Assembly: GCF_905171775.1 (NCBI RefSeq) | Contig: NC_053489.1 | Location: forward strand, 138,400,642 to 138,464,641 | Source: Rana temporaria | Lineage: Eukaryota > Chordata > Amphibia > Anura > Ranidae | Direction of reading: 5' to 3' | Length of the DNA: 64,000 bases | Shown here: piece after piece, positions 21,699-31,865 of the stretch | Layout of the letters: every line of letters starts with the position of its first letter | Numbering within the stretch: the stretch's first letter is position 1 | The notes under the pieces: generated by a model | The model's database searches: none | Seen by the model: only the letters and a program-made list of their open reading frames with translations | Told to the model about the DNA's origin: nothing | Program-made: the position numbers and the translations under genes

Positions 21699-22332
21699 TG
21701 TCAGGTCACCTGTGGCCAGGTGACAAGTGCACCCTGTAGGGGTCAGGGATGCACCGCAGGGAAGTGAACCCTATAGCCGACTACTGCTGGCAGGGAGGAA
21801 GCGTGACCCAAGATCACCCAGGGCGCGGAGTCTAAGACCCAGTTTTGTATTCACCAGAGCCCTTGGTGGTAGGGATGGTCTTGGCCGCAACTGGGTCCAG
21901 GTCGCGTTCCCGGGATTCCTCAGGTCACACTCCGCAGGGAGAAGGGGGAAGCAGCCAGCAGAACAAACAGTGGTGATGGACAGGCCGAGGTCAGGGCAAC
22001 AGGCAGACAAGGATAACCGTGGAACATGCAAATAGTCAGGGGCACAGGCAGACAGGGAAGTCAGGGACAAGCCAAAACGGTACACGGAAGATGATCGTAG
22101 CACTCTGCAACCAGGAACTAGCAATACACTGCAGACAGGAACTGAGCATTGGAACACTGTTGAACAGCACTGCAGACCTGTAGAGCAACGGTTAATATAG
22201 GCTTCCTGGGATGGACTAGGGTGGAGCCATACAGGAAGAGGAAGTGATAAAAAGGGAAACCAGAACAGGGTCAGCCTCTAATGAAGACATGGAGATCAGG
22301 TAAGCAGACAGACTTGATGCATATTCATGACA
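21699..22332 (-). repeat. Chromovirus 3' LTR
   Basis: 634 bp, essentially identical to the 5' LTR. The stop of the internal ORF (22,296) lies inside it. Confidence 0.92.
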
Positions 22333-24635
22333 GTACCCTCCCTCTTAAGGCCCCTCCCCCTCCCCAGCCTGGAGCCAGGGCTAAAGGGGAATCCCAGAAG
22401 AAACCTCCTTGACAAATGGGGCGCAAAGATCTCAGATGCAGAAATCCAAGACGCCTCCTCAGGACCAAATCTTCTCCAAAGCACAAGGTACTGAAGAATG
22501 CCTCTGCAGAGACGAGAATCCAGAACTTGAGTATCCTCATTGACCAGAACCGAAGTAGGGACAGGAGGAGAGGATTTATTGAGGACCAAAGGCCTTTTGG
22601 AAATAAGTAAGGGCATGAGAGGGTCAACAGGAATCCGAGGAGGATCAAGCAGACCCTTAAAGATGAACTGGAGATTATGCACAGGACCGTCAGACTGGGC
22701 AGAGGTCAGAGGAACCCTGAAGTCAGGTTGGTTAGAAGGTGACAGGGCACAGGAGTCAAGCTGGATAGCAGGGAAACCAGCAGAATGCAGAGAGCCCTGA
22801 AAACAAGGTAGAAAACCCCATTTGGCCGAATGAGGCAATCTATCCAAAGGATGGATTGAGCCCCTTAGACGGGTTGCAGGAGGGCCTGAACAAGAAAAGG
22901 TAGGAGGCTCACTGGGCATGGCCTGACCTGGCATAGCTAATGCAGGGGCCGATTGAATAGCATAGTCAGGTGTAGTGATTACCCGAATCGCATCACAAGG
23001 CGTAGTGACTGCAGAACTCGCAGACAAGTTAGCCTGGCTGTGCGTTTTAGGGACTGTCAACGGTAAACTGGAGTGAATGATCAGCTCAGGTTCACAGACA
23101 GGCTCCTCATCCAGAGTGCTACATTGGCTAGAAAGTGCATCAGCCTGACTATTGCAGGACACATTCCGGACACCACTATATGTGGTAGGACGAGCAAAAG
23201 ATTCTGGAATGGTGGCAACAGGAAGTTTCTCTTTTGGGGCAACCTTGGGTAGGCAAGACGTGGAACAGGAGGGACCCCAAGCCAGGATCTGTCCGGCAGT
23301 CCAGTCAATGTGAGGAGAATGGAGTCTTAACCAAGGAAGACCCAAAACGATAGGAGCTGAGGTCTTAGGTAGAACAAGGAAGGATATCCACTCCTGGTGA
23401 AGTGTGCCTACTGACATCTTAACAGGGACTGTCTGGAAGCGAATAGGACCCCCCGGGAGAACAGTGCCATCAATCGCCGAGACCACCAATGGTGTGGTGA
23501 GGGGCAAAAGGGTAAGTCTCATGGACGATGCGATTTCCCAGTCTATGAAATTGCCAGCGGCTCCGGAATCCAGATATGCCGAGACTGAAAGAGAAGAAGC
23601 ACCAAAATGAAGGGACACAGGAAGAAACAGACGAGAAGGTGAAGGAGATATTTCTGGATCCAATACTCCACCTTCCAGATGTATTGAACCCGAGCGTTTC
23701 TCGGGGCGAAGAGGGCAAGTGTCACGAAAATGACTTTTGCCCCCACAGTATAGACACAGGCCTAGAGTTCTGCGCCTGGCACGTTCCTCAGGGGATAGCC
23801 TGGTCCGACCCAGCTGCATGGGTTCCTCAGTTGGCAAGGGATGCTCCACGGGTCGAAGAGAGGGGAACTCAGGCTGACTAAGGGCCAAGGGATGTTGGCG
23901 TCGCTTTTCTAGGGTCCTTTCCTGAAAGCGAATATCGATCTGATTACACAAGGAGATCACTCCGTCCAGATCAGTGGGGATGGTTCTTCCTGCTAGTTCA
24001 TCCTTCACTCTATCAGATAGGCCATGCAAAAAGGTTGCGACTAAGGCCTCATTGTTCCAGCTCAGTTCAGCTGAGTGGATACGGAACTGAAGAGAATATT
24101 GTCCCACTGAACGGGATTCTTGGCGGAGACGTAAAAGGGCGCTGGCTGCTGAAGAGACACGAGCCGGTTCTTCAAAGATATTCCGAAAAAGTTTCAAGAA
24201 AACAGGCAGGCTAGAAACCACTGGATCATTCAATTCCCACAGAGGGGCAGCCCAGGCTAAGGCTTCCCCGGAGAGGAGAGAAATGATATAGGCTATCTTG
24301 GCCCGATCAGACAAGAAGTACTGGGGCAGGAGCTCAAAATGAATAGTGCATTGGCTAAGGAATCCCCTGCAGGCTTTGGAGTCTCCAGAAAAGCGGATTG
24401 GAGGTGATAACTTCAGTGAATGCGACTCTGCGACTGGTGCAACAGGTGCAGCTGCTGGTTGTATTTGGGGTTGTGGATTCGGGGTTCCCAGCGAGGTCTG
24501 AAGCTGATCAAAGCGGGAAGCCAGATCCTGAAGGAAACGCATCACCTGATCCTGATTAGCTTCATGCGTCTCGAGTCTGCGAACAATGCACTGTAATGGG
24601 TCATCTGCAGGAAGCGGCACGTCGGTCGGGTTCAT
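22296..24635 (-). CDS. Gag-protease protein fused to a chromodomain tail, RT and integrase deleted
   Basis: Intact 779-residue ORF. Residues 75-245 resemble the Ty3/gypsy capsid (retrotrans_gag; RFSGDSKACRGFL, FLHGLSDRVKDEL). A CX2CX4HX4C knuckle is at C294-C297-H302-C307. A retropepsin-like protease has its DSG at 356-358 and ILGLPWL-type flap sequence (VLGLPWL) at 430-436. Residues 480-690 are Pro/Ser-rich and unassigned. Residues 700-745 (SRLCRGILQYLVLW, GPEEASWISASEI) match the chromodomain tail that normally closes chromovirus integrases. RT, RNase H and the integrase core are missing without breaking the frame. Met at 24,635 is 13 bases from the 5' LTR. Gag would assemble particles; the tail, if exposed, could bind methylated histones. 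Confidence 0.9.
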   Translation of the reverse strand: MNPTDVPLPADDPLQCIVRRLETHEANQDQVMRFLQDLASRFDQLQTSLGTPNPQPQIQPAAAPVAPVAESHSLKLSPPIRFSGDSKACRGFLSQCTIHFELLPQYFLSDRAKIAYIISLLSGEALAWAAPLWELNDPVVSSLPVFLKLFRNIFEEPARVSSAASALLRLRQESRSVGQYSLQFRIHSAELSWNNEALVATFLHGLSDRVKDELAGRTIPTDLDGVISLCNQIDIRFQERTLEKRRQHPLALSQPEFPSLRPVEHPLPTEEPMQLGRTRLSPEERARRRTLGLCLYCGGKSHFRDTCPLRPEKRSGSIHLEGGVLDPEISPSPSRLFLPVSLHFGASSLSVSAYLDSGAAGNFIDWEIASSMRLTLLPLTTPLVVSAIDGTVLPGGPIRFQTVPVKMSVGTLHQEWISFLVLPKTSAPIVLGLPWLRLHSPHIDWTAGQILAWGPSCSTSCLPKVAPKEKLPVATIPESFARPTTYSGVRNVSCNSQADALSSQCSTLDEEPVCEPELIIHSSLPLTVPKTHSQANLSASSAVTTPCDAIRVITTPDYAIQSAPALAMPGQAMPSEPPTFSCSGPPATRLRGSIHPLDRLPHSAKWGFLPCFQGSLHSAGFPAIQLDSCALSPSNQPDFRVPLTSAQSDGPVHNLQFIFKGLLDPPRIPVDPLMPLLISKRPLVLNKSSPPVPTSVLVNEDTQVLDSRLCRGILQYLVLWRRFGPEEASWISASEIFAPHLSRRFLLGFPFSPGSRLGRGRGLKREGTVMNMHQVCLLT

Positions 24636-24647
24636 GGCTGTTCAAAC

Positions 24648-25281
24648 TGTCAGGTCACCTGTGGCCAGGTGACAAGTGCACCCTGTAGGGGTCAGGGATG
24701 CACCGCAGGGAAGTGAACCCTATAGCCGACTACTGCTGGCAGGGAGGAAGCGTGACCCAAGATCACCCAGGGCGCGGAGTCTAAGACCCAGTTTTGTATT
24801 CACCAGAGCCCTTGGTGGTAGGGATGGTCTTGGCCGCAACTGGGTCCAGGTCGCGTTCCCGGGATTCCTCAGGTCACACTCCGCAGGGAGAAGGGGGAAG
24901 CAGCCAGCAGAACAAACAGTGGTGATGGACAGGCCGAGGTCAGGGCAACAGGCAGACAAGGATAACCGTGGAACATGCAAATAGTCAGGGGCACAGGCAG
25001 ACAGGGAAGTCGGGGACAAGCCAAAACGGTACACGGAAGATGATCGTAGCACTCTGCAACCAGGAACTAGCAATACACTGCAGACAGGAACTGAGCATTG
25101 GAACACTGTTGAACAGCACTGCAGACCTGTAGAGCAACGGTTAATATAGGCTTCCTGGGATGGACTAGGGTGGAGCCATACAGGAAGAGGAAGTGATAAA
25201 AAGGGAAACCAGAACAGGGTCAGCCTCTAATGAAGACATGGAGATCAGGTAAGCAGACAGACTTGATGCATATTCATGACA
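24648..25281 (-). promoter_or_regulatory. Chromovirus 5' LTR (promoter side)
   Basis: 634-bp LTR from which the ORF at 24,635 would be transcribed. I do not recognise a tRNA-complementary primer site in the very short leader GTTTGAACAGCC. Confidence 0.85.
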
Positions 25282-26962
25282 GGGGGCTTCTTCTTCCGCT
25301 CTCCGGGGGTCTTCTCCGCTCTCCGGGGGGGGTTTCTTCTCCGCTCTCCGGGGTGGGCTTCTCCGGACTCCGGGGGGCTTCTTCCATCTTCTCCCCTCTT
25401 CCGCTCTTGACTCGGCGAACCCCGGTTCTTCTGCAGCTCTCCGGTGCCTTCTTCTTCAGCGCTGGCTGCCTGCTATGTTTGTGTGTTAGCTCGATTTCAA
25501 ACAGGCAGCCAGCGCGGTCTTCTGTGGCGTCAGGGTCTTCTCTTCCTTTCTTCCGATGTTGCCTCGTCGCCTGTTGTCGCTGTAATGATGGAAGCGCGCC
25601 TTGCATCCCATTTATCTAGGCATCACCGTCCCATCATGCTCCGGCAGGTACCCACGTGGTGGGTGCCTACCCACGTGCACCCACCACGTGGGTACCTACC
25701 GGAGCATGATGGGACGGTGATGCCTATATAAATGGGATGCAAGGCGCGCTTCCATCATTACAGCGACAACAGGCGACGAGGCAACATCGGAAGAAAGGAA
25801 GAGAAGACCCTGACGCCACAGAAGACCGCGCTGGCTGCCTGTTTGAAATCGAGCTAACACACAAACATAGCAGGCAGCCAGCGCTGAAGAAGGCACCGGA
25901 GAGCTGCAGAAGAACCGGGGTTCGCCGAGTCAAGAGCGGAAGAGGGGAGAAGATGGAAGAAGCCCCCCGGAGTCCGGAGAAGCCCCCCCCGGAGAGCGGA
26001 GAAGAAACCCCCCCCGGAGAGCGGAGAAGACCCCCGGAGAGCGGAAGAAGAAGCCCCCCCTGGTAATTGAGCTAATAACGAAGACAGGGGGGGCGTCCGG
26101 AGCAGAATAATAAAATATTTTAAAAAGCCTTGTGTTGTGTGTTTATTAACTTTTACTTTTTGCCTCCAGGTGAATGGATAGGGGTACGATGTACCCCATA
26201 TCCATTCACTTAGGGTGGGGGGCCGGTATCTGGGGGCCCCCTTATTAAAGGGGACTCCCAGATTCCGATAAGCCTCCGCCCGCAGACCCCGACAACCAAT
26301 GGCAAGGGTTGTCGGGAAGAGGTCCTGTCCTCATCAACATGGGGACAGGGTGCTCTGGGGTGGGGGGGCCCGCAGTGCGCCCCCCTGCCCCAGAGCACCC
26401 AACCCCCCCATGTTGAGGGCACGCGGCCTGGCACGGCTCAGGAGGGGGGGGGGCGCTCGCTCGTCCCCACTCCCTTCCTGGCCGGCCGGGTAGCGTGCTT
26501 TGGATACGGGTCTGGTATGGATTGTAGGGGGACCCCCTACGTCAATTTTTCGGCGTGGGGGGGTCTCCTTACAACCCATGCCAGACCTAAGGGCCTGGTA
26601 TGCTCCTGGGGGGGGAACCCATGCCGGTTTTTTCTTTGAAAATTGGCATGGAGTTCTCCCTCAGGAATGCATGCCGCTGTCATTTTTTTTTTCCCCGACG
26701 CAACTTTAAGCCGTCGCGATCCTCAAAACTCGGCGTAACGTAACTTCGCGCATGCGCAGTACGGCCGGCGCGGGAGCGCGCCTCATTTAAATGGGACTCG
26801 CCCCATTTGAATAGGAACGCCTTGCGCCGGCGGAATTTTAGTTACACAGCCTGAAATTTCTAGATAAGTGCTTTGTGGATCAGGCACTTAGGTAGAAACT
26901 TTAAGGCAGTGTAACTTAAATTGGATTTTTTAAGTTACGTCAGGTTTTTGTGGATCTGGCCC

Positions 26963-27995
26963 AAAGTATCTTGCAAGAAACCTCAGCTTCCCAATGCTTT
27001 AGCCAAAGGGACTTGCGCATATGTACCAGCAGGAGATTCAGGCGGGATGCTTGCTGAACAGAGTCCATAATCGCATCAACCGCAAAACATAGGGCCTTAG
27101 GAAGGTCCTCATAAACCTCAACTTCTTCTGCAGGGAGGAGGTTAACCACCTGTTTAATTTGTTCTTTGAGGAACTGGCACATGCCAATCGCTGCAACTGC
27201 AGGCAGCACCACAGCACCGGCCATAGAGGAGGAGGCTTTAAGCAAAGATTACAGCTTTTTATCAGTTGGATCTTTGAAACCCTGAGCATTGTCTACAGGA
27301 CAGGTCAGGTTTTTGTTTACACAAGAAATAGCCGCATCTAAAGCCGGCACCTCCCATTTCTTGGGGAAACCTTCCTCCATAGTGTAAAGGAGGTAACACT
27401 TTTTAGGAGGAGAAAACAGTTTATCTTGGTGAGCCCAGGCATCATACATACATTTCTCCAATAGGGGATTAATTGGGAAGGTATACGCAGCCTGTGGGGA
27501 TTTCTGAGACCCCAAGGAGGAAACAGAGGACATGGCAGCCTCAGCAGGGGCCAATTTATATGTGGTACGCACAATTACTGCATAATATTGCACCTGCATT
27601 CTGAGCGCCTGAGAAGAAGGAATCCTCTCATCCTCTAAATCCTCAGGCTGCACCTGATCCTCATCTCCAGATAGGGGTTTTTTACCCGCAGAATGCTCAT
27701 CCGATGAGAGAGCCAGAGCAGATGAAGGGAACCTACCCCGCTTTCTGCCACCTTTTGAGGAGGTTGCGATTAATGTAGCAATCCTTCCTTCTAAGCCATC
27801 CAAAGCAGCTTTCAAAGTGCAACATTAGGAGAGGCTGCAAAGCCTGACAAAGGTAAATGATCATCCTGTGAGGCTGCTGCCAGTCTGTCAGGGGGGGGAT
27901 GGTAATTTGCAAGCATGTACAGAACCCTTAGCACTAGGCGGGGATCTCTTAGTGCCTCTTTTACCTGCCCCTGACCCCCTCTTACTGGGAGACAT
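26963..27995 (-). pseudogene. DIRS gag-like ORF, N-terminal part
   Basis: Start MSPSKRGSGAGKRG at 27,995, then frameshifts (one in a C run near 27,895). The open frame 27,815-27,249 contains ALDGLEGRIATLI and FPINPLLEKCMYDAWAHQD. 27,245-26,963 contains LPKALCFAVDAIMDSVQQAS. These blocks and their order fit vertebrate DIRS ORF1. The coding sequence continues at 20,728 beyond the foldback. Disabled by at least three frame changes. Confidence 0.78.
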
Positions 27996-28991
27996 AGTCA
28001 TTAAGCTGCAAAGCAGAGGTACTAGTACAGGTGCAATTACTGTTGTGCTAATAGTCTTACAATACACATAAATATTAGCTCACTGCACAACCTGATGCCA
28101 AGTAGGTGTCTTAGGTTTGCCTGGTCGGATCCACTGGGATGCTTACAGCCCACAGCTCTGTGTCCTACCGCTTACAGAAGGCTCTGGCATGCTGGGCTTT
28201 TAAAACAAGCCTCTTGGTGCCTGCACACTAGGGAGCCATGCACGCACATGGGCACAGGCAACCACGCCCCCCTCTTTCCCCTGCCATCTGAGCCAGACAG
28301 GAGCATGCTCCCTTTGCACGCACATGCGCACGCCGCCATCATGGTGGCAGCCCGGGGTGAAGGGGGAGGAAGAAAAGACTACTGGGGGCTTTGTGGAACC
28401 CCACTTATGTGTTTTGTGGCAGAGCTTGCAGCGGAGGAGGTAAGTGGTGCTTTACACAGACCGACTTTACTGAGTGTGTCCCTGAATGGCATGTAAGAGT
28501 ACACCAGGTATGTAACTTACTCCCTCTGGTGGCGGAAACCAGGTAAGACATGCCTACTCACAGAAGATGACATTTAAAAAAATTATCTTCACTTACTTTA
28601 TCCCCGCCGCAGGAAAGTTGCTGAAAACAGCAAATCCAGCCTTCACCCATCACGGCAGGTGGTGTTGTGCCAACCTTCAGGTTCATGGGTTCCTTCTTAC
28701 AGGATCCTCTTACCTGGACCTGTAGAAGACCCTGCCATAACTTTTCGTGCCACTGTTGTATTAGTACACCAAAGCCTGGATGCCAGAGCCCAGACCTCCG
28801 AAGAGAGACATTACAGGCAAACCTTGTTTCTTCTTTACACAAGGCCTGGGTACCATCCATCTTAGGTGTTTAGTATTGGCCTGAGGTATGGATCCGGTTG
28901 TATAGCTCCTAGGTCTCCGCAGAAAACCATCAACAGAGCTCTCTTCTTAGCACATGTTTCAACGTGACTAACCACGTTAGACACTGGTGAA
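27996..28991 (-). other. DIRS 5' untranslated region
   Basis: Non-coding sequence between the right ITR and the gag start. No other element is obvious. Confidence 0.6.
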
Positions 28992-29144
28992 AAAACTGAG
29001 GTACTCTCCATATGGGATGGGGTTACATAGGGGAGGAACTCGCCTTGTAATTAGGGCTGCCAGTGTCCAATCACCTGTGGTGACTATCTAACCCACTAAG
29101 TAATAACCTGACGCTCTGTGTCCTGTGATGTATGAACAAGAAAA
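28992..29144. repeat. DIRS right inverted terminal repeat
   Basis: Read on the minus strand it begins TTTTCTTGTTCATACATCAC and pairs with 6,587-6,996 and with the ICR second half (7,112-7,163). The outer AAAA overlaps the left-terminus AAAA in the ICR, so this is the other end of the circle junction. Confidence 0.85.
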
Positions 29145-29714
29145 GGTTTCTTGATTTCATGTGTTCTGCCTGGCCCCTTTTCCATGGTTCCATGTTTTCG
29201 CTTGACTTTTTGGATGTTTTCAACTATAGCCCAAGTACTCCTGAGATGTCTTTGTCCTTTGATTTTAGACTGTGTTTGTTGACAGACACTATCATAGTCC
29301 AATGTTGCAGGGCTCTAATAAACCCCAGTTTGTGTTCTGGAGGGTGGTGGAATCAAAATGCAGATACTGGTCAGTGTGAGTAGGTTTCCTGCAGACTTCA
29401 ATGTCTAAGGCCCCATTCATTGTGCAATTAGGGTGTAACAGTGGATTCCTATGACAATATACAGCGGATTCCTGTGGCTAGAATTACAGGTGTATCTATA
29501 CAGCTGCCCTCCTTCAGCCTGTCCAAATGAATGAACGACTGGCAGCAGCTGCATCTTATCACACATAGAGCATACAAGAGCATAATCTGCATACAGGAGC
29601 AACCATCTGTCCCTAACTGCAGGTCACTTCACCTAAGTGCATGCAGTACTCTTGTTGCATGTCCTCAAGTTCTACTTTATTACAGTTCTGGACATCTCAT
29701 ACCACCCTAATCCC
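29145..29714. other. Unassigned flank right of DIRS
   Basis: No long frame or terminal-repeat structure found. A GGCCCCATTCATTGTG segment near 29,412 may be a broken MITE end. Confidence 0.4.
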
Positions 29715-29954
29715 ATCCAAGCTGATTCCGCTAATAAACGAAAGTGTTTCGACGCATGCGTGGACGCATTGAACTTCCTGGGTCGCGCGCGTCGCCGCGT
29801 TGTCACCGCGTCGTCCCCGCATATTCTGTCCGCGGGGAATTTGGTCTGATGGCGTGTACACACATCAGATCAAAATCTGCCAGCAGACATGTCTGATGAA
29901 AACGGTCCGCGGACCGTTTTCATCGGACATGTCTGCTCGTCTGTACAAGGCTTT
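29715..29954. mobile_element. MITE related to that at 1-411
   Basis: Shares GACGCATGCGTGGA, the CGCGCGTCGCCGCG core and an inner palindrome AAAACGGTCCGCGGACCGTTTT with the first MITE. The right end is near CGTCTGTACAAGGC. Left boundary approximate. Confidence 0.6.
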
Positions 29955-30284
29955 AGATATGTGAACCGGCTCCATAGAGAGCCAGTCACATTCTCCTGCT
30001 ATGCGAATTGAATGCGGGAAAACCCTACTCATCCCCTCAAACTTTTCTTGTTGAAAGTTTGTTATCTTTTTAGACTTCCTCAACTATGTGGCTATGTGCC
30101 ACCTGTTTGAATACCCACTACACCAAGGGGTCTCAAAGTACCGGCCCCCGGCCCATTTGCGGCCCGCGGACCGGTTATAAATGGCCCGCAGGCAGGGCGG
30201 GGGGGTGCCGTGGAAGTGGGGGGAGTAGATTTTCTTCACATGTAGAGTAGCGCAGGAAGCGTCTGTAATAAGTTCACTTGTCTG

Positions 30285-30450
30285 TCATGTCACGCTGCGG
30301 CTGCTCCCCGCCCCCCCGGCGGCCCCCCCTCTCTTCTCGTCCATCCCTATTTGCTTGTGATATTACCTGGGATGGACGAGAAGAGAGGGGGGGCCGCCGA
30401 GGGGGGGGGGGGCAGCCGCAGCGTGACATGAGAGAGAAGTGAACTTATGA
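30285..30450. repeat. GC-rich hairpin inside the hAT element
   Basis: Arms TGTCACGCTGCGGCTGC / GCAGCCGCAGCGTGACA and CTCTTCTCGTCCATCCC / GGGATGGACGAGAAGAG around a short loop near 30,358. C and G runs of unequal length interrupt the stem. Confidence 0.8.
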
Positions 30451-30509
30451 CAGATGCTTCCTGCTTTACTCTGCATGTGAAGAAAACCACAAGTAAATGC
30501 TAACCTGTG

Positions 30510-31640
30510 CCCCATGTTCTCTGATTGTGCCCCACCATGTACCCTGATTGTACCCTCATGTGCCCTGATTGTGCCCCATGTACCCTGATTGTGATGTCAT
30601 GTGCCCCATGTACCCTGAGTGTGCCCTCATGTTCCCCATGTACCCTGAGTGTGCCCTCATGTTCCCCATGTACCCTGAGTGTGCCCTCATGTTCCCCATG
30701 TACCCTGAGTGTGCCCTCATGTTCCCCATGTACCCTGAGTGTGCCCTCATGTTCCCCATGTACCCTGAGTGTGCCTCATGTACCCTGATGTGCCCCATGT
30801 ATCCCTCATGTGCCCCATGTACCCTGATGTGCCCTGATTGTGCCGTCATGTGCCCCATGTACCCTGATTGTGCCGTCATGTGCCCCATGTACCCTGAGTG
30901 TGCCCTCATGTTCCCCGATTGTGCCCTCATGTGCCTTAATGTGCCCCATGTACCCTGATGTGCCCTGATTGTGCTCCCATGTGCCCTGATTGTGCTCCCA
31001 TGTGCCCAATGTACCCTGATGTGCCCAATGTACCCTGATTGTGACCTCATGTGCCTTAATGTGCCCTGATTGTGCTCCCATGTGCTCTAATGTGCCCCAT
31101 GTACCCTGATGTGCCCCATGTACCCTGATGTGCCCCATGTACCCTGATGTGCTGGGCTCTGTACCCTGATGTGCCATGTGCCCTGTCCTGATGTGTTGTG
31201 CCCTGATGTGCCTTGCCATGCCCCGTACCCTGATGTGGCCTGTTGTGCTGGGCTCTGATAGGCTGGGCTCTGTACCCTGATTGTGCTATGCCCTGTACCC
31301 TGATGTGCTATGCCCTGTACCCTGATGTGCTGTGCCCTGTACCCTGATGTGCTGGGTTCTGTACCCCGATGTGCGCTGTGCCCTGTACCCTGATGTGCGC
31401 TGTGCCCTGATGTGCGCTGTGCCCTGTACCCTGATGTGCGGTGTGCCCTGATGTGCTGTGCCCTGATGGTGAGTGGTCAGTGTGTAGTGTAGTGGTCAGT
31501 GGGGTGTGTAGTGGTCATCGTGCAGTGTAGTGGTCATAGTGTAGTGTAGTGGTCAGTGTGTAGTGGTCAGTGTACTGTGTAGTGTAGTGGTCAGTGTGCA
31601 GTGTAGTGGTTGGTGTGTAGTGGTCAGTGTAATGGTCAGG
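30510..31640. repeat. Minisatellites within the hAT element
   Basis: A 30-bp unit (GTGCCCTCATGTTCCCCATG) repeated cleanly six times at 30,600-30,775. It is followed by diverged TGTGCCCTGA/TGTACCCTGATG units to about 31,460, and GTAGTGGTCAGTGT units at 31,465-31,640. Frames on both strands here are repeat artefacts. Confidence 0.88.
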
Positions 31641-31865
31641 GTTAATAATGCATCCACTGACACCAGTGCTGGGGGTAATAATGCGTCCGCTGACACCAGT
31701 ACTGTTGTTGTTTTTGAAGTTTGAAAGTTTGCATGCGGCCCCCCATGGGATATGAAAACTCGTCTTGTGGCCCTCAGGTAATTTGAGTTTGAGACCCCTG
31801 CACTACACTAACAAAAATATAATAAAAATAGAGAAAAAAAAAAAAAAAGTGATCTTGTAAACAAA

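Larger units (their letters stand above)
21699..25281 (-). mobile_element. Young non-autonomous chromovirus (Ty3/gypsy) with both LTRs
   Basis: Two 634-bp LTRs (21,699-22,332 and 24,648-25,281) start TGTCAGGTCACC and end ATTCATGACA on the plus strand; transcription is on the minus strand. Target duplication GGGGG is at 21,694-21,698 and 25,282-25,286. I find one LTR mismatch (near 22,062 versus 25,011). A purine-rich tract AAGAGGGAGGGTAC lies next to the 3' LTR. The interior encodes a single long ORF and lacks RT, RNase H and integrase. It must have moved using enzymes from elsewhere. Confidence 0.92.
20729..26962. mobile_element. Giant foldback element (~1.3-kb inverted arms) with nested LTR element
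   Basis: Ends GGGCCAGATCC and GGATCTGGCCC. Without the LTR element at 21,699-25,281 it is a near-continuous palindrome. The right arm is 25,676-26,962. The left arm is 20,729-21,698 plus 25,287-25,665. The loop is about 10 bases (25,666-25,675). Arms agree over long GC-rich stretches; small differences such as TATATAAAT versus TATCTAGG near 25,730 show slight divergence. It interrupts the DIRS gag. Open frames in the arms are mirror images, not genes. End type is shared with the MITE at 16,148. Confidence 0.85.
6534..29144 (-). mobile_element. DIRS-type tyrosine-recombinase retrotransposon with many nested insertions
   Basis: Minus-strand element, read 29,144 to 6,534. Order: right ITR, gag-like ORF (27,995-26,963 then 20,728-20,444), RT N terminus (20,391-20,132), RNase H (14,816-13,990), tyrosine recombinase (13,989-13,269 then 11,574-11,176), internal complementary region (7,163-7,047), left ITR. 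DIRS elements lack LTRs and an integrase and insert through a circular intermediate without target duplication. The RT core between 20,132 and 14,817 is gone and the recombinase carries lesions, so the copy is dead. About two thirds of the span is later insertions. Confidence 0.88.
30124..31800. mobile_element. hAT element, 1,677 bp, minisatellite-filled
   Basis: TIRs CAAGGGGTCTCAAA and TTTGAGACCCCTG with an exact 8-bp duplication CACTACAC at 30,116-30,123 and 31,801-31,808, diagnostic for hAT. No transposase. The interior holds a strong hairpin and long arrays of tandem repeats. Confidence 0.92.

Noticed and set aside
21727..22157. Duplicate 102- and 128-codon frames, also at 24,676-25,106
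   Set aside because: They lie wholly in the LTRs and are copied simply because the LTRs are identical.
25230..26066. Mirror-image frames of 110-129 codons
   Set aside because: Located in the two arms of the foldback palindrome; they mirror each other and have no family match.
30525..31219. Cys/Pro-rich and His/Gly-rich frames
   Set aside because: Repeat translations inside the hAT minisatellites.
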